Below, one piece after another: positions 47,006-54,873 of a stretch of 64,000 bases of DNA. The stretch lies in assembly GCA_021203065.1 (NCBI GenBank), contig JAJQBX010000018.1, positions 331,796 to 395,795 on the forward strand, in the 5' to 3' direction. The stretch's first letter is position 1. Each line of letters starts with the position of its first letter. The DNA is from Oscillospiraceae bacterium (GTDB lineage Bacteria; Bacillota; Clostridia; Oscillospirales; Ruminococcaceae). Below the pieces are notes generated by a model. It worked only from the letters and a program-made list of their open reading frames with translations, searched no databases and was not told where the DNA came from. The translations under genes and the position numbers were made by a program.

Positions 47006-47191
47006 CTATATGAACTTTCTGAGCACCCTCCCAATATCATCATCAATACAAACCGACTGCTTTTCAATCTGCGACGGGCAGGCGGCATCGCCGTAGTTTA
47101 TGCAGGCATAGGTGGCTTTCGGGTTCTTAAGGGTCATCTGCCAGAAAGGGTATTTTATGATGGCGGGGGTGTTATATCTATTGCGCACCAC
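47006..47191 (-). pseudogene. C-terminal remnant of a class-M-like sirtuin gene
   Basis: The frame reads NTPAIIKYPFWQM...ATYACINYGD...CIDDDIGRVLRKFI and then stops. It matches the C-terminus of the intact sirtuin encoded at 57480-58346 (NTPGIIKFSFWRM, ATYACINLNE, CISDDIGKVL). About 55 residues remain of a protein near 290. No start or catalytic region is present, so it is a broken second copy. It lies between the tRNA-Ala gene and a recombinase remnant. Confidence 0.75.
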
Positions 47192-47240
47192 TTAAACTCA
47201 AATCCGCATTATGCTTCTTTCGCCGGTGAAATTTCGGTTT

Positions 47241-47592
47241 CTACGAGCATTTTTCGGTATACTGCTCAACCAGTGCGGCGAATTTCTTTGCTTCCCTGTT
47301 CTGTGTCCACGTCTTCGTTGACAGCAATAAAACACACATCATTTTCCGGAAAAATCACTTCGGTATAGTATCCGGTTTTCAGATAATCACGACCCAATCG
47401 TAAGAGGCCCTTTACGACAATCGTCCCTATTTTCCTTTCTTCCACAAGTGTTTTGTATAGAGGTTTGAAAATATTTTTTACTAATCCTGAACTGCATACT
47501 TTCTTTGGTACATGAAATAGCAACAATTCTTCAGAAGATGCAAATTTTATCGTTCTTGTTCTGTACTTCGGTATGACCCGTGAATTTATCAA
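47241..47592 (-). pseudogene. Remnant of a large serine recombinase gene
   Basis: The frame ending at 47266 contains IGTIVVKGLLRLGRDYLKTG, then YYTEVIFPENDVCFIAVNED, a close match to the resolvase domain of TndX/TnpX-type recombinases (KDxSRLGRDYLKVGxYTEVxFP). A shift of frame near 47290 then gives EAKKFAALVEQYTEK, which looks like the C-terminal region of the same family. The active-site Ser region and the middle of the protein are gone, so an internal deletion plus frameshift is likely. The first 40 residues have no clear match. Confidence 0.65.
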
Positions 47593-47681
47593 AAGAGATG
47601 TCCGGGTGAAAAGAACCGTGAAAAGGCAATCAGGTTGGAGAAAGAAGCCTTGACCTCACCAAATTTTCGTGATAAAAGTCA

Positions 47682-47710
47682 TTGACTTTGAGTCAACGAC
47701 CTGATATAAT
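47682..47710 (+). promoter_or_regulatory. Promoter with a palindromic -35 for the TetR-LysR genes
   Basis: TTGACT (47682-47687), 17-base spacer and TATAAT (47705-47710). A perfect 15-bp palindrome TTGACT-TTG-AGTCAA (47682-47696) includes the -35, a likely autorepression site for the TetR protein. Confidence 0.8.
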
Positions 47711-47732
47711 GTTCTAAAAAGGAGGCTTGATT

Positions 47733-48347
47733 ATGGGCAAACGTCAGATTGGGGCTATGCAGACAAGGCTGAAAATCATAACAGCGGCGGAAAAGCTGAT
47801 TAAGGAACGGGGATTTGAAAATGTGACGATTGACGAAATCGCCGCAGAAGCCGGTGTTGCAAAAGGAAGCTTTTATACCTACTTCAAGTGCAAAAAAGAT
47901 GTAGTCGGCGAGATTGCAAAATCCAATTTCATCGAAATGCAGAAAAAGTCGATGGAGATTCCGGGAGACGTGTGCGACCGGCTCGCTTCATTTCTTTGCG
48001 ATTCCATGAGATACATTGTAGAAACCGGTGTGAAAATCTCTCAGCAGTGGATTAAAAATGTGGTCGAGCCGGAAAACGAAGGTGGGAAAAACAAACTGCT
48101 CTATGACAAAAGCGTTCTGAAAGAAATCTTATCGCAGGCGGTAGATCAAGGAGAGCTTGCAAAAGAAACACCCGTGGAAAATCTCACAGAATATATTGTG
48201 GCAGAGTATTATGGAATCGTATTTTGTTGGAACCTTTTGGACGGAGCATTTGACCCGACCGACTTGATTGAAAACTACTGCCACGGACAACTGAATGATT
48301 CATTGGAAAAGTACAGGAGCAAAACCGCTATTGGCTCAGAGGAGTAA
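47733..48347 (+). CDS. TetR/AcrR family regulator
   Basis: A 204-residue regulator. The helix-turn-helix region is AAEKLIKERGFENVTIDEI, AAEAGVAKGSFYTYFKCKKDVV. The C-terminal domain is helical and not further assigned. The ATG at 47733 has AAAGGAGG seven bases upstream; a TTG at 47727 is too near that site. The gene is 11 bases ahead of a LysR gene, so both regulators are probably made together. Confidence 0.88.
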   Translation: MGKRQIGAMQTRLKIITAAEKLIKERGFENVTIDEIAAEAGVAKGSFYTYFKCKKDVVGEIAKSNFIEMQKKSMEIPGDVCDRLASFLCDSMRYIVETGVKISQQWIKNVVEPENEGGKNKLLYDKSVLKEILSQAVDQGELAKETPVENLTEYIVAEYYGIVFCWNLLDGAFDPTDLIENYCHGQLNDSLEKYRSKTAIGSEE

Positions 48348-48358
48348 GGTGATTTCTT

Positions 48359-49264
48359 ATGTACAACCCACAACTTGAAACATTTATCCGTGTTTCGGAT
48401 GCCGGAAGCTTCAATAAAGCGGCTGAGGAATCGTTTATCACTCCGACTGCTGTCATCAAGCAAATGAATCTTCTGGAAAGCAATCTCGGTATAAAACTTT
48501 TTGAACGAACACATCGTGGACTTATTCTCACGAGCGCCGGAAAATCCCTCTACCGTGACAGCAAGTACATAATCCAGTATTGCAAGGATTCCGTCACCCG
48601 TGCGAAGAACGCCATGCAGGAGGACACGAGCGTTATCCGGCTCGGTTCATCCCCGACAACTCCCGTTCAGATTCTCATTCAGCTCTGGTCGAAAATCCAG
48701 ACCTATTGCCCCGACATAAAATTTCAGGTTGTCCCCTTCGAGAATACGCCGGAAAACGCAAGAGAGATATTGGCGAATCTTGGACAGAATATAGATGTTG
48801 TTGCGGGGATTTTTGACGACACGATGCTGAACCTGAGAGAGTGTGCCGGCACTGAACTGTTCCGTGAGCCGTTCTGCTGTGCTGTTTCCATCCATCATCC
48901 GCTTGCTTCAAAAGACAAGCTCTGCATCGAGGATTTATACGGAGAAAACATGATGCTCATGCACCGTGGATGGAGCCATTATGTTGATCAGCTTCGCGAT
49001 GAAATCTGGAAGAATCACCCCGAAATAAACATTGTGGACTTCGACTTTTACGATGTGGATGCTTTCAATCGCTGTGAAAACGGCAACTATGTGCTTCTTT
49101 CCATCAAGGGCTGGGAGAACGTCCATCCGCTTCTCAAGATGATTCCCGTTGAATGGGAACACAGCATTCCCTATGGAATCCTGCACTCTCAGCATCCGTC
49201 AAAAACCGTGGAACGATTCTTGTCTGCGGCGAAAAAAGCGGCGGCAGATATGGGGCAGTTATAA
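48359..49264 (+). CDS. LysR family transcriptional regulator
   Basis: A 301-residue protein with the LysR winged helix at the N-terminus (LETFIRVSDAGSFNKAAEESF, ITPTAVIKQMNLLESNLGIKLFERTHRGL) and a periplasmic-binding-like effector domain. The effector is unknown. It is followed by a terminator and then by the alcohol dehydrogenase and hydrolase genes, which are candidate targets by proximity. Confidence 0.92.
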   Translation: MYNPQLETFIRVSDAGSFNKAAEESFITPTAVIKQMNLLESNLGIKLFERTHRGLILTSAGKSLYRDSKYIIQYCKDSVTRAKNAMQEDTSVIRLGSSPTTPVQILIQLWSKIQTYCPDIKFQVVPFENTPENAREILANLGQNIDVVAGIFDDTMLNLRECAGTELFREPFCCAVSIHHPLASKDKLCIEDLYGENMMLMHRGWSHYVDQLRDEIWKNHPEINIVDFDFYDVDAFNRCENGNYVLLSIKGWENVHPLLKMIPVEWEHSIPYGILHSQHPSKTVERFLSAAKKAAADMGQL

Positions 49265-49289
49265 CCTAAAGGTTAATACTGAAGAACAA

Positions 49290-49318
49290 AACGAGACTTC
49301 TCAGGAGGTCTCGTTTTT
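49290..49318 (+). terminator. Terminator of the TetR-LysR transcript
   Basis: Arms AACGAGAC (49290-49297) and GTCTCGTT (49308-49315) ending in five T. Its core is nearly the same as a hairpin at 57365-57384 read in reverse (one difference in 20 bases). Confidence 0.85.
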
Positions 49319-49351
49319 GTTATGCTTATAGCAGAAACGGAGGAATCAATT

Positions 49352-50512
49352 ATGAACAACTTCATCTACGAAAACAAAACCAAGGTTTACTTTGGCAAGG
49401 GATGCATGAAAGAGTACCTAACGAGCATATTGAGAGGTTACAGCAGAAATGTCCTGTTGGCATATGGCGGCGGGTCTGTGAAACGTAACGGCGTTTATGA
49501 CGAGGTGATGGGTTATCTCTCAGACGCAGGAAAGACGGTAACGGAGTTCTCAGGCATTATGTCGAACCCCACCTACGAAAAAGTGCAGGAGGGCGCAAAA
49601 CTTGCAAGAGAAAACGAGGTTAATCTGATTCTTGCAGTTGGCGGCGGTTCAGTCATCGACTGTTGCAAGATTGTGTCGGCACAGGCTAAAACCGAGCGGG
49701 ACATATGGGAGATGGAATTTGACTGCCGCACCTACCCCACTGAGTTTATCCCCATGATTGCCATCGTCACGGCATCCGGCACCGGAGCCGAGATGAACAA
49801 CGGCGCAGTCATCACAAATGAGGAAAGAAAGCTCAAGGCGGGAATGCTCGGCGCACAGGCGGATATTGCCATGATTGACCCCACATACGCCCTATCTTTG
49901 CCGATGAGACAGGTGCTGTCGGGTGCATTTGACACCCTGAGTCATTGCATGGAAACCTATTTCGGCAAGCCCGGCTCCGGCAACCTTTCGGACGAAATCA
50001 ATGAGACAATTATGCGCTTGGTTATCCGCAATATCCGTGTTCTTCTTAAAGACGAGGGCAATATGAATGCAAGAAGCGAGCTTGCTTGGGCATCCTCGAT
50101 GGCGGAAAACGGAATCCTGAAAATCGGCAAGGTCACGGATTTTGAATGTCACCAGATGGAGCATCAGCTTGGCGCTTACACCGACTGCAACCACGGAGCG
50201 GGCTTGGCTGTTCTGCACCCGGTTTACTATCGCCATATCTATCAGAGCGGACTTCCGAAATTCGCACGGTTTGCCGAAGTGGTCTGGGGTATTTCGTCCG
50301 AAGATAAGACCGAAGAAGAACTTGCGAAGTCAGGCATAGAAGCACTTGCAAGCTTTATCCGAGAGATAGGGCTTCCGACCACGCTTCGGGAGCTTGGCGT
50401 GAATGAAGACACCGACCTGAAAGCTATCGCCGATTCCTGCAACTGTGTTGCCGGTGCCTATAAGAAAATGACCCACGAAGAAATATTAGAGATATTCAAG
50501 GAATGTTATTAA
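49352..50512 (+). CDS. Iron-containing alcohol dehydrogenase (YqhD/butanol dehydrogenase type)
   Basis: A 386-residue NAD(P)H-dependent aldehyde/alcohol oxidoreductase of the group III family. The nucleotide-binding part has LAYGGGSVKRNGVYDEV and ILAVGGGSVIDCCK. The metal-binding residues are in FDTLSHCMETYF and DCNHGAGLAVLHPVYYRH. The start ATG has GGAGG eight bases upstream, and the frame upstream of it overlaps the terminator. I see no clear promoter in the short gap. It probably reduces an aldehyde to an alcohol, possibly in detoxification or fermentation. The lipoprotein hydrolase gene follows after 13 bases. Confidence 0.93.
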   Translation: MNNFIYENKTKVYFGKGCMKEYLTSILRGYSRNVLLAYGGGSVKRNGVYDEVMGYLSDAGKTVTEFSGIMSNPTYEKVQEGAKLARENEVNLILAVGGGSVIDCCKIVSAQAKTERDIWEMEFDCRTYPTEFIPMIAIVTASGTGAEMNNGAVITNEERKLKAGMLGAQADIAMIDPTYALSLPMRQVLSGAFDTLSHCMETYFGKPGSGNLSDEINETIMRLVIRNIRVLLKDEGNMNARSELAWASSMAENGILKIGKVTDFECHQMEHQLGAYTDCNHGAGLAVLHPVYYRHIYQSGLPKFARFAEVVWGISSEDKTEEELAKSGIEALASFIREIGLPTTLRELGVNEDTDLKAIADSCNCVAGAYKKMTHEEILEIFKECY

Positions 50513-50525
50513 GGAGGAACTTGAA

Positions 50526-51572
50526 ATGAAAAGATACGTCACAATAATATTGGCAGTTCTTTTGACATTGACCGGATGTGCCGAAAGCTCCGGCACTGTC
50601 TCAGAAACGAATGCCTCCGATAATTCCGTTGATCTGAGTTCAGTGACTTCGGAGACATCTGGAAGTGATACTTCGGAAGAAGAAATTGCATCAGAAAACG
50701 GTGTCAGTACCATTTCCGTAAGCTTTGAAAATGAGGACTCCGGATTGAATCTCAGTGGAATCCTGTTCCTGCCTGACGGATTTGATGAAACCAATCAATA
50801 CGCCGCCGTTGTTGTGACCGGTCCTATGCTTTCGGTAAAAGAGCAGGCACAGAGCATTTACGCCGAGAGGTTGGCGGAGAACGGCTTTGTCACGCTGGTG
50901 TTTGATTACTCCTATTTCGGAGAAAGCGAAGGAGAGCCGAGACAGCTTGAGGAGCCGGACATCAAAGCAAGCGACATCAGTAGTGCCGTATCCTATCTGC
51001 AATCTCTTGATTATGTAGACAGTGAAAATATTGGCGGTCTTGGCATTTGCGGTTCCGGCAGCTATATGCCCTATGCGGCTATACAAGATGAACGAATCAA
51101 GGCGGTTACATCCGTTGTTCCCGCTACAACGATGTCTTCCATGATCATGATGTCTACAGAGCAGGCAGAGGCGGATCGTGAGTCATATGAGTCCGGTGAA
51201 GCAGACCCGACCTATATCGACCTGATGCCGAGGGCGTATGCAGAAGGTGCGGCTTACTATTATAATGAAGAACGCGGATACCGGGATAACTGGGACAATC
51301 ATGCGGTTTCATGGAGTGAGCTTTCGTGGATAGATTTCCATCCGGAAGAATTCATCTCAGAGCTTGAAGCACCATATCTCATCATAACCGGCGAAAACGC
51401 ATGGTCACGTTCCGGCGCGGAGCAGCTCTACGAAAATACCACATCAGAAAAAGAATTTTATGTGATTGAGGATGCAGGTCACTTTGATATGTATGATCTC
51501 GAACCATACGTCACAGAAGCACTGGATTATATCGTGCCGTTCTTTGAAAGCCACCTGAACACAGGAGCATAA
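50526..51572 (+). CDS. Lipoprotein alpha/beta hydrolase with Cys nucleophile
   Basis: A 348-residue predicted lipoprotein: signal peptide with lipobox LTLTGC (Cys18), then a Ser/Thr/Glu-rich linker of about 40 residues. The hydrolase domain has FVTLVFDYSYFGESEG and the nucleophile elbow GICGSGSY, with Cys where most hydrolases have Ser, as in dienelactone hydrolases. ITGENAW may hold the acid and DAGHFDMYD the His. The role is unknown. AAGGAGG precedes the ATG, 13 bases after the alcohol dehydrogenase stop, so the two are probably co-transcribed. Confidence 0.85.
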   Translation: MKRYVTIILAVLLTLTGCAESSGTVSETNASDNSVDLSSVTSETSGSDTSEEEIASENGVSTISVSFENEDSGLNLSGILFLPDGFDETNQYAAVVVTGPMLSVKEQAQSIYAERLAENGFVTLVFDYSYFGESEGEPRQLEEPDIKASDISSAVSYLQSLDYVDSENIGGLGICGSGSYMPYAAIQDERIKAVTSVVPATTMSSMIMMSTEQAEADRESYESGEADPTYIDLMPRAYAEGAAYYYNEERGYRDNWDNHAVSWSELSWIDFHPEEFISELEAPYLIITGENAWSRSGAEQLYENTTSEKEFYVIEDAGHFDMYDLEPYVTEALDYIVPFFESHLNTGA

Positions 51573-51600
51573 AAGCAACTAAGCCGAAAAGACAAAGGAC

Positions 51601-51646
51601 AGTCGCCAAAGGGTTCGAAGCCGGTAATCAGCAGTTTCTTTTCCAT
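51601..51646 (-). pseudogene. 5' stump of a pyrrolidone-carboxylate peptidase gene
   Basis: On the minus strand an ATG at 51646 overlaps the stop of the FTR-like gene (TGATG) and starts MEKKLLITGFEPFGD, which matches the conserved N-terminus of pyrrolidone-carboxylate peptidase (KILITGFEPFGG). The similarity ends after about 15 residues, and the frame runs into the antisense of the hydrolase gene. It is therefore a truncated sixth gene of the ABC operon. Confidence 0.55.
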
Positions 51647-51849
51647 CATTCCTTTTCCTTGTAGTACAGCATACAGTGACAGTATCCTTCAAATTCCGGA
51701 TTGGCGCATTGCTGGCGGAACTCCTGACATACACACTTATTCTCCGGAATACGCTCTCTGCGGCAAGGGCAGTAACCGCCGTTCTCCACCAAGCCCTGAC
51801 GGATATGAGCAACGATCTCCTTGTCCTCATTCAATCTGATCTTTGCCAT
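51646..51849 (-). CDS. Ferredoxin-thioredoxin reductase catalytic-chain-like protein
   Basis: A 67-residue cysteine-rich protein. The pattern YCPC...KCVCQEFRQQC...GYCHCMLYY resembles the CPC...CxC...CHC arrangement of the iron-sulfur catalytic chain of ferredoxin-thioredoxin reductase, though the spacings differ from the plant enzyme. It lies 13 bases downstream of a thioredoxin gene, which supports a role in reducing it. It could bind a [4Fe-4S] cluster. Confidence 0.75.
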   Translation of the reverse strand: MAKIRLNEDKEIVAHIRQGLVENGGYCPCRRERIPENKCVCQEFRQQCANPEFEGYCHCMLYYKEKE

Positions 51850-51862
51850 AATGTTCTCCTCC

Positions 51863-52180
51863 TTATTCGTACAAAAGCTTTGCCATGAACTTGTTTAGTT
51901 CCTTACGCTCTTTGTAGCCCGAAAACTCCGCCACCTGCTGACCGTTACGATAAAAACGAACGGTGGGGACAAACTGAATATTCAGTTCTTTGCTGAAATC
52001 ATACTCCTCATCGGTGCACATGGTGCCAAAGTTGACCACAGCCAAATCGTCAGCCAGCTCATGGTAGATGGGTGCCAGCATCTTGCAAGGACCGCAATGG
52101 GTACCGAAAAAGTCGATGACCGCATAGTCAGATGCGATAAACTCCTGATAATTTTCTTTTATAATCTTTTTGATTGCCAT
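51863..52180 (-). CDS. Thioredoxin
   Basis: A 105-residue thioredoxin with active site CGPC (FFGTHCGPCKMLAP) and the cis-Pro loop FVPTVRFYRNG. No signal peptide is present, so it is cytoplasmic. It lies between a trigger-factor-like gene and the FTR-like gene in the minus-strand ABC operon, suggesting that thiol chemistry belongs to the operon's job. Confidence 0.92.
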   Translation of the reverse strand: MAIKKIIKENYQEFIASDYAVIDFFGTHCGPCKMLAPIYHELADDLAVVNFGTMCTDEEYDFSKELNIQFVPTVRFYRNGQQVAEFSGYKERKELNKFMAKLLYE

Positions 52181-52182
52181 CG

Positions 52183-53112
52183 TTACGCCTCCATGAATTG
52201 CTCGACATACTGTTCCAAAAACCGTGATGCCTCATTACCTATGGCGAACTCCTTTGGCAGGGAGTCACCGGCAAACTGGCGCACCTCATCCTCTGTCTTC
52301 AAATCGCTGTTCATTTCTGAGATCAGCTTCCAGCCATCAGCGCAGACAGTCTCGGCATCCAGCCCCGCCATCTTCTCCACAATCCATGTGTTCAGCACAT
52401 ACATAGGGTAGCTCTCCAAGCGCATTTCCAACAACTTTTTCTTTACGCCTGCTTCGGTGGGATTCAGCACATCCTCGTCTAGCATCACAAGGCTCACATT
52501 GTCCATGCCGCCCATGCTTTTAAACTGACAATCCACCATATCCTGACAGAATGCGTGTGCCTCCTTCTGGTCGATTTCCAGTTGGGAGTTTTGCAACAGC
52601 AGGGATTGGATGTGTCCGGCTGCCCCTTTGATAAGTTTTTCCCTACGCTCCTTTTCCGTGGTGTCCCGATACCAGCGAATGAAGTCAGCCACTGTAGTTA
52701 CACCCTCAATCTGTTCCAAGGCAATCATGTCATCGCCGATGGTCATAGGCTGGCGGCGGACGATACGCAAAACGGTCAGGTTTATCTGCATCCCGTCGAT
52801 GTTGGCGGTGACGCTGTCTTCCACCTTTGTACCAAGAACAGCGTTTTCCAGAACAGCGGGAGCGATACCTCTGCCCGGAAAGATCAAAAGATTCTCCTTA
52901 TTCCACTGTGCAGCGTTGCTCTCACTCCGACAGACAACGCTGTCATAAGTCTCGACACTATTCACATCAATTTCCTGAGCATGGCTCTTGGCGATAGCCT
53001 CCAGACGATGCTGTATCTCGTCATCGTGTACTCGCCAACGGGTATACTCCGCCGGAAGCTGATACTTGGTATAATCCCACAGGGTAGTTACTTTAGATTT
53101 CATGGTCGCCAC
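52183..53112 (-). CDS. Trigger-factor/FKBP-like protein
   Basis: A 309-residue soluble protein. The N-terminal 50 residues and the segment LLIFPGRGIAPAVLENAVLG followed by TANIDGMQINLTVLRIVRRQ resemble the PPIase (FKBP-like) module of trigger factor, and the helical C-terminal part (TTVADFIRWYRDTTEKERRE, LLLQNSQLEI) resembles its chaperone domain. It lacks a clear ribosome-binding domain. It is probably a dedicated foldase or chaperone for something handled by the adjacent exporter. Assignment is from pattern only. Confidence 0.6.
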   Translation of the reverse strand: MATMKSKVTTLWDYTKYQLPAEYTRWRVHDDEIQHRLEAIAKSHAQEIDVNSVETYDSVVCRSESNAAQWNKENLLIFPGRGIAPAVLENAVLGTKVEDSVTANIDGMQINLTVLRIVRRQPMTIGDDMIALEQIEGVTTVADFIRWYRDTTEKERREKLIKGAAGHIQSLLLQNSQLEIDQKEAHAFCQDMVDCQFKSMGGMDNVSLVMLDEDVLNPTEAGVKKKLLEMRLESYPMYVLNTWIVEKMAGLDAETVCADGWKLISEMNSDLKTEDEVRQFAGDSLPKEFAIGNEASRFLEQYVEQFMEA

Positions 53113-53115
53113 TCC

Positions 53116-54858
53116 TTATTTTGCTTCTGTAAATTGTAGGTCAATGTATTTTTTATAAAGCTCACAGGTCTGATACAGCTCCGCATGGGTGCCAGATGCC
53201 TGTACACAGCCATTGTCTAACACGACAATCTGATCTGCATCCAGAATAGTACGCAGGTTGTGAGCCACAATTACCGCCGTCCGCCCTATCACCATCTCGT
53301 TGATGGAGGACTGCACCTGAGCCTCGTTTTCCGCATCTAAGTTGCAGGTGGCTTCGTCCAACAGCAGATAGTCCGGCTCCCTGATAATCATGCGGGAAAT
53401 AGCAATGCGCTGGCGTTCGCCTCCGGAGAGCTTGCCGCCCAACTGACCGATTTCTGTGTCAAGACCATCAGGCAGCTTCTCGATAAAGTCATAAGCATGG
53501 GATAGCTTGGCGGCGTGAATCAGTTCTTCATCGCTAACGGGGCGATCCAGCCCGTAGGCTATGTTCTCTCGGATGGTGCCGCTGAGCAGTGAGCTATTCT
53601 GCTGAACATAGCCTATGGCATTGCGCCACTGATCCAGATGAATGTCCTCTACCGGCGTATCGCCAAAGCGAATGGTTCCGCTACTGGGCAGATACAGCCG
53701 TTCCAGAATACTAAGCAATGTGGTCTTGCCGGCTCCACTGGGACCAACGATGGCAGTGGTCTTTCCGTTAGGGATGGTAAAGCTCAAATCCTTCAGCACC
53801 TCCCGATCTTCATAGGAAAAGTTCACATGCTCCAATACGATGTCGTCATCCGACTGTGTAAATGGAACTGTCCGCTCCATCGGTTCATCCTCCGACAGCA
53901 TCAGCTCACCAATGGTCTGGGTGGCACCCTGCACATCCTTGAACATATAGAAGATTGAGATAATCATAAGCGTGAAGGCATATACATTGTTGCCTTGTAT
54001 GAACATAGCCACCAAGTCGCTCTGGGTCATGGTGTCGTTTTGCACCATGTGTCCGCCCATGATAAGGATGATGGCGAAAATCATAGCTTCGGCGAGATAC
54101 GCAAAGGGCTGAAAACCGCAGTCTGCCAGAGCATATTTCATCTCTGCCCGATAGTTTTCCTTAGCCGCCTCATAGCACAGATCAATGTCCTCGTCTTCCA
54201 TAGCGGCTCCTTTTACACGACGTACAGCGTTGAGCCGTTGGGTGATTACGCTGGTGAAATCGGCAAATGTAGTCTGCTTTTGGGCGGAAGTTTTGAAGCG
54301 CAACTTACCCGGTACGATTGTAATAAAGGCAATATAGGGTATGATAGCGCACAGTAATAATGCGATGGTGAGGTTCTTGCTCAGAATTGTGCCGATGACC
54401 ATAATCAAAGTAAAGACAAGATAGATGAGCTGTAGCACATTGGTCAGGAAAGTGGATGCCTGAGTGGTGTCGCTGGTAACACGGCTTATGAGGGACGATG
54501 GAGCCTGCTTTTCGTATTCCCGCATAGGCAGGCGAATCAACTTGCCCCAAAGGCGATTCTGGATATTCCGCTCTGTATAGTAGCCAGCCCATGTGACGGA
54601 AGCACTATATGCGGCACCAAGCACTACATTAAATATGGATAACAGCACAAAGCTGATGAGCAGTCCCGTATCAAAAATCTCGCCAGCCATAATTTGAGCC
54701 TCAACCTCCGGCAAGCCGGCTGTCAGACTACCGATAAAAAGGGATACAACCATGTTACCCAGATACCATAGCCAAGGTACATTTTTGTGAAGCACCCGAC
54801 GGATGGGGCTCATCTTTTTCAGGTCAACGGTTTTCATTTCCGCTTCATTTTTTGCCAT
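53116..54858 (-). CDS. ABC exporter half-transporter (permease plus ATPase)
   Basis: A 580-residue protein with a six-helix type-1 exporter domain (about 1-320) and a C-terminal ATPase: Walker A GPSGAGKTTLL, signature LSGGERQRIA, Walker B YLLLDEATCNLD, H-loop VAHNLRT. It lies 15 bases downstream of a second, similar half-transporter gene. The two are similar in layout and probably form a heterodimer. The substrate is unknown. Both ATPase sites have normal-looking motifs here, unlike some heterodimers with one degenerate site. Confidence 0.93.
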   Translation of the reverse strand: MAKNEAEMKTVDLKKMSPIRRVLHKNVPWLWYLGNMVVSLFIGSLTAGLPEVEAQIMAGEIFDTGLLISFVLLSIFNVVLGAAYSASVTWAGYYTERNIQNRLWGKLIRLPMREYEKQAPSSLISRVTSDTTQASTFLTNVLQLIYLVFTLIMVIGTILSKNLTIALLLCAIIPYIAFITIVPGKLRFKTSAQKQTTFADFTSVITQRLNAVRRVKGAAMEDEDIDLCYEAAKENYRAEMKYALADCGFQPFAYLAEAMIFAIILIMGGHMVQNDTMTQSDLVAMFIQGNNVYAFTLMIISIFYMFKDVQGATQTIGELMLSEDEPMERTVPFTQSDDDIVLEHVNFSYEDREVLKDLSFTIPNGKTTAIVGPSGAGKTTLLSILERLYLPSSGTIRFGDTPVEDIHLDQWRNAIGYVQQNSSLLSGTIRENIAYGLDRPVSDEELIHAAKLSHAYDFIEKLPDGLDTEIGQLGGKLSGGERQRIAISRMIIREPDYLLLDEATCNLDAENEAQVQSSINEMVIGRTAVIVAHNLRTILDADQIVVLDNGCVQASGTHAELYQTCELYKKYIDLQFTEAK

Positions 54859-54873
54859 AGAAACGCCTCCCTC

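Noticed and set aside
46964..47368. 134-codon plus-strand frame
   Set aside because: Covers the antisense of the sirtuin and recombinase remnants; the minus-strand frames have recognisable family matches and this one does not.
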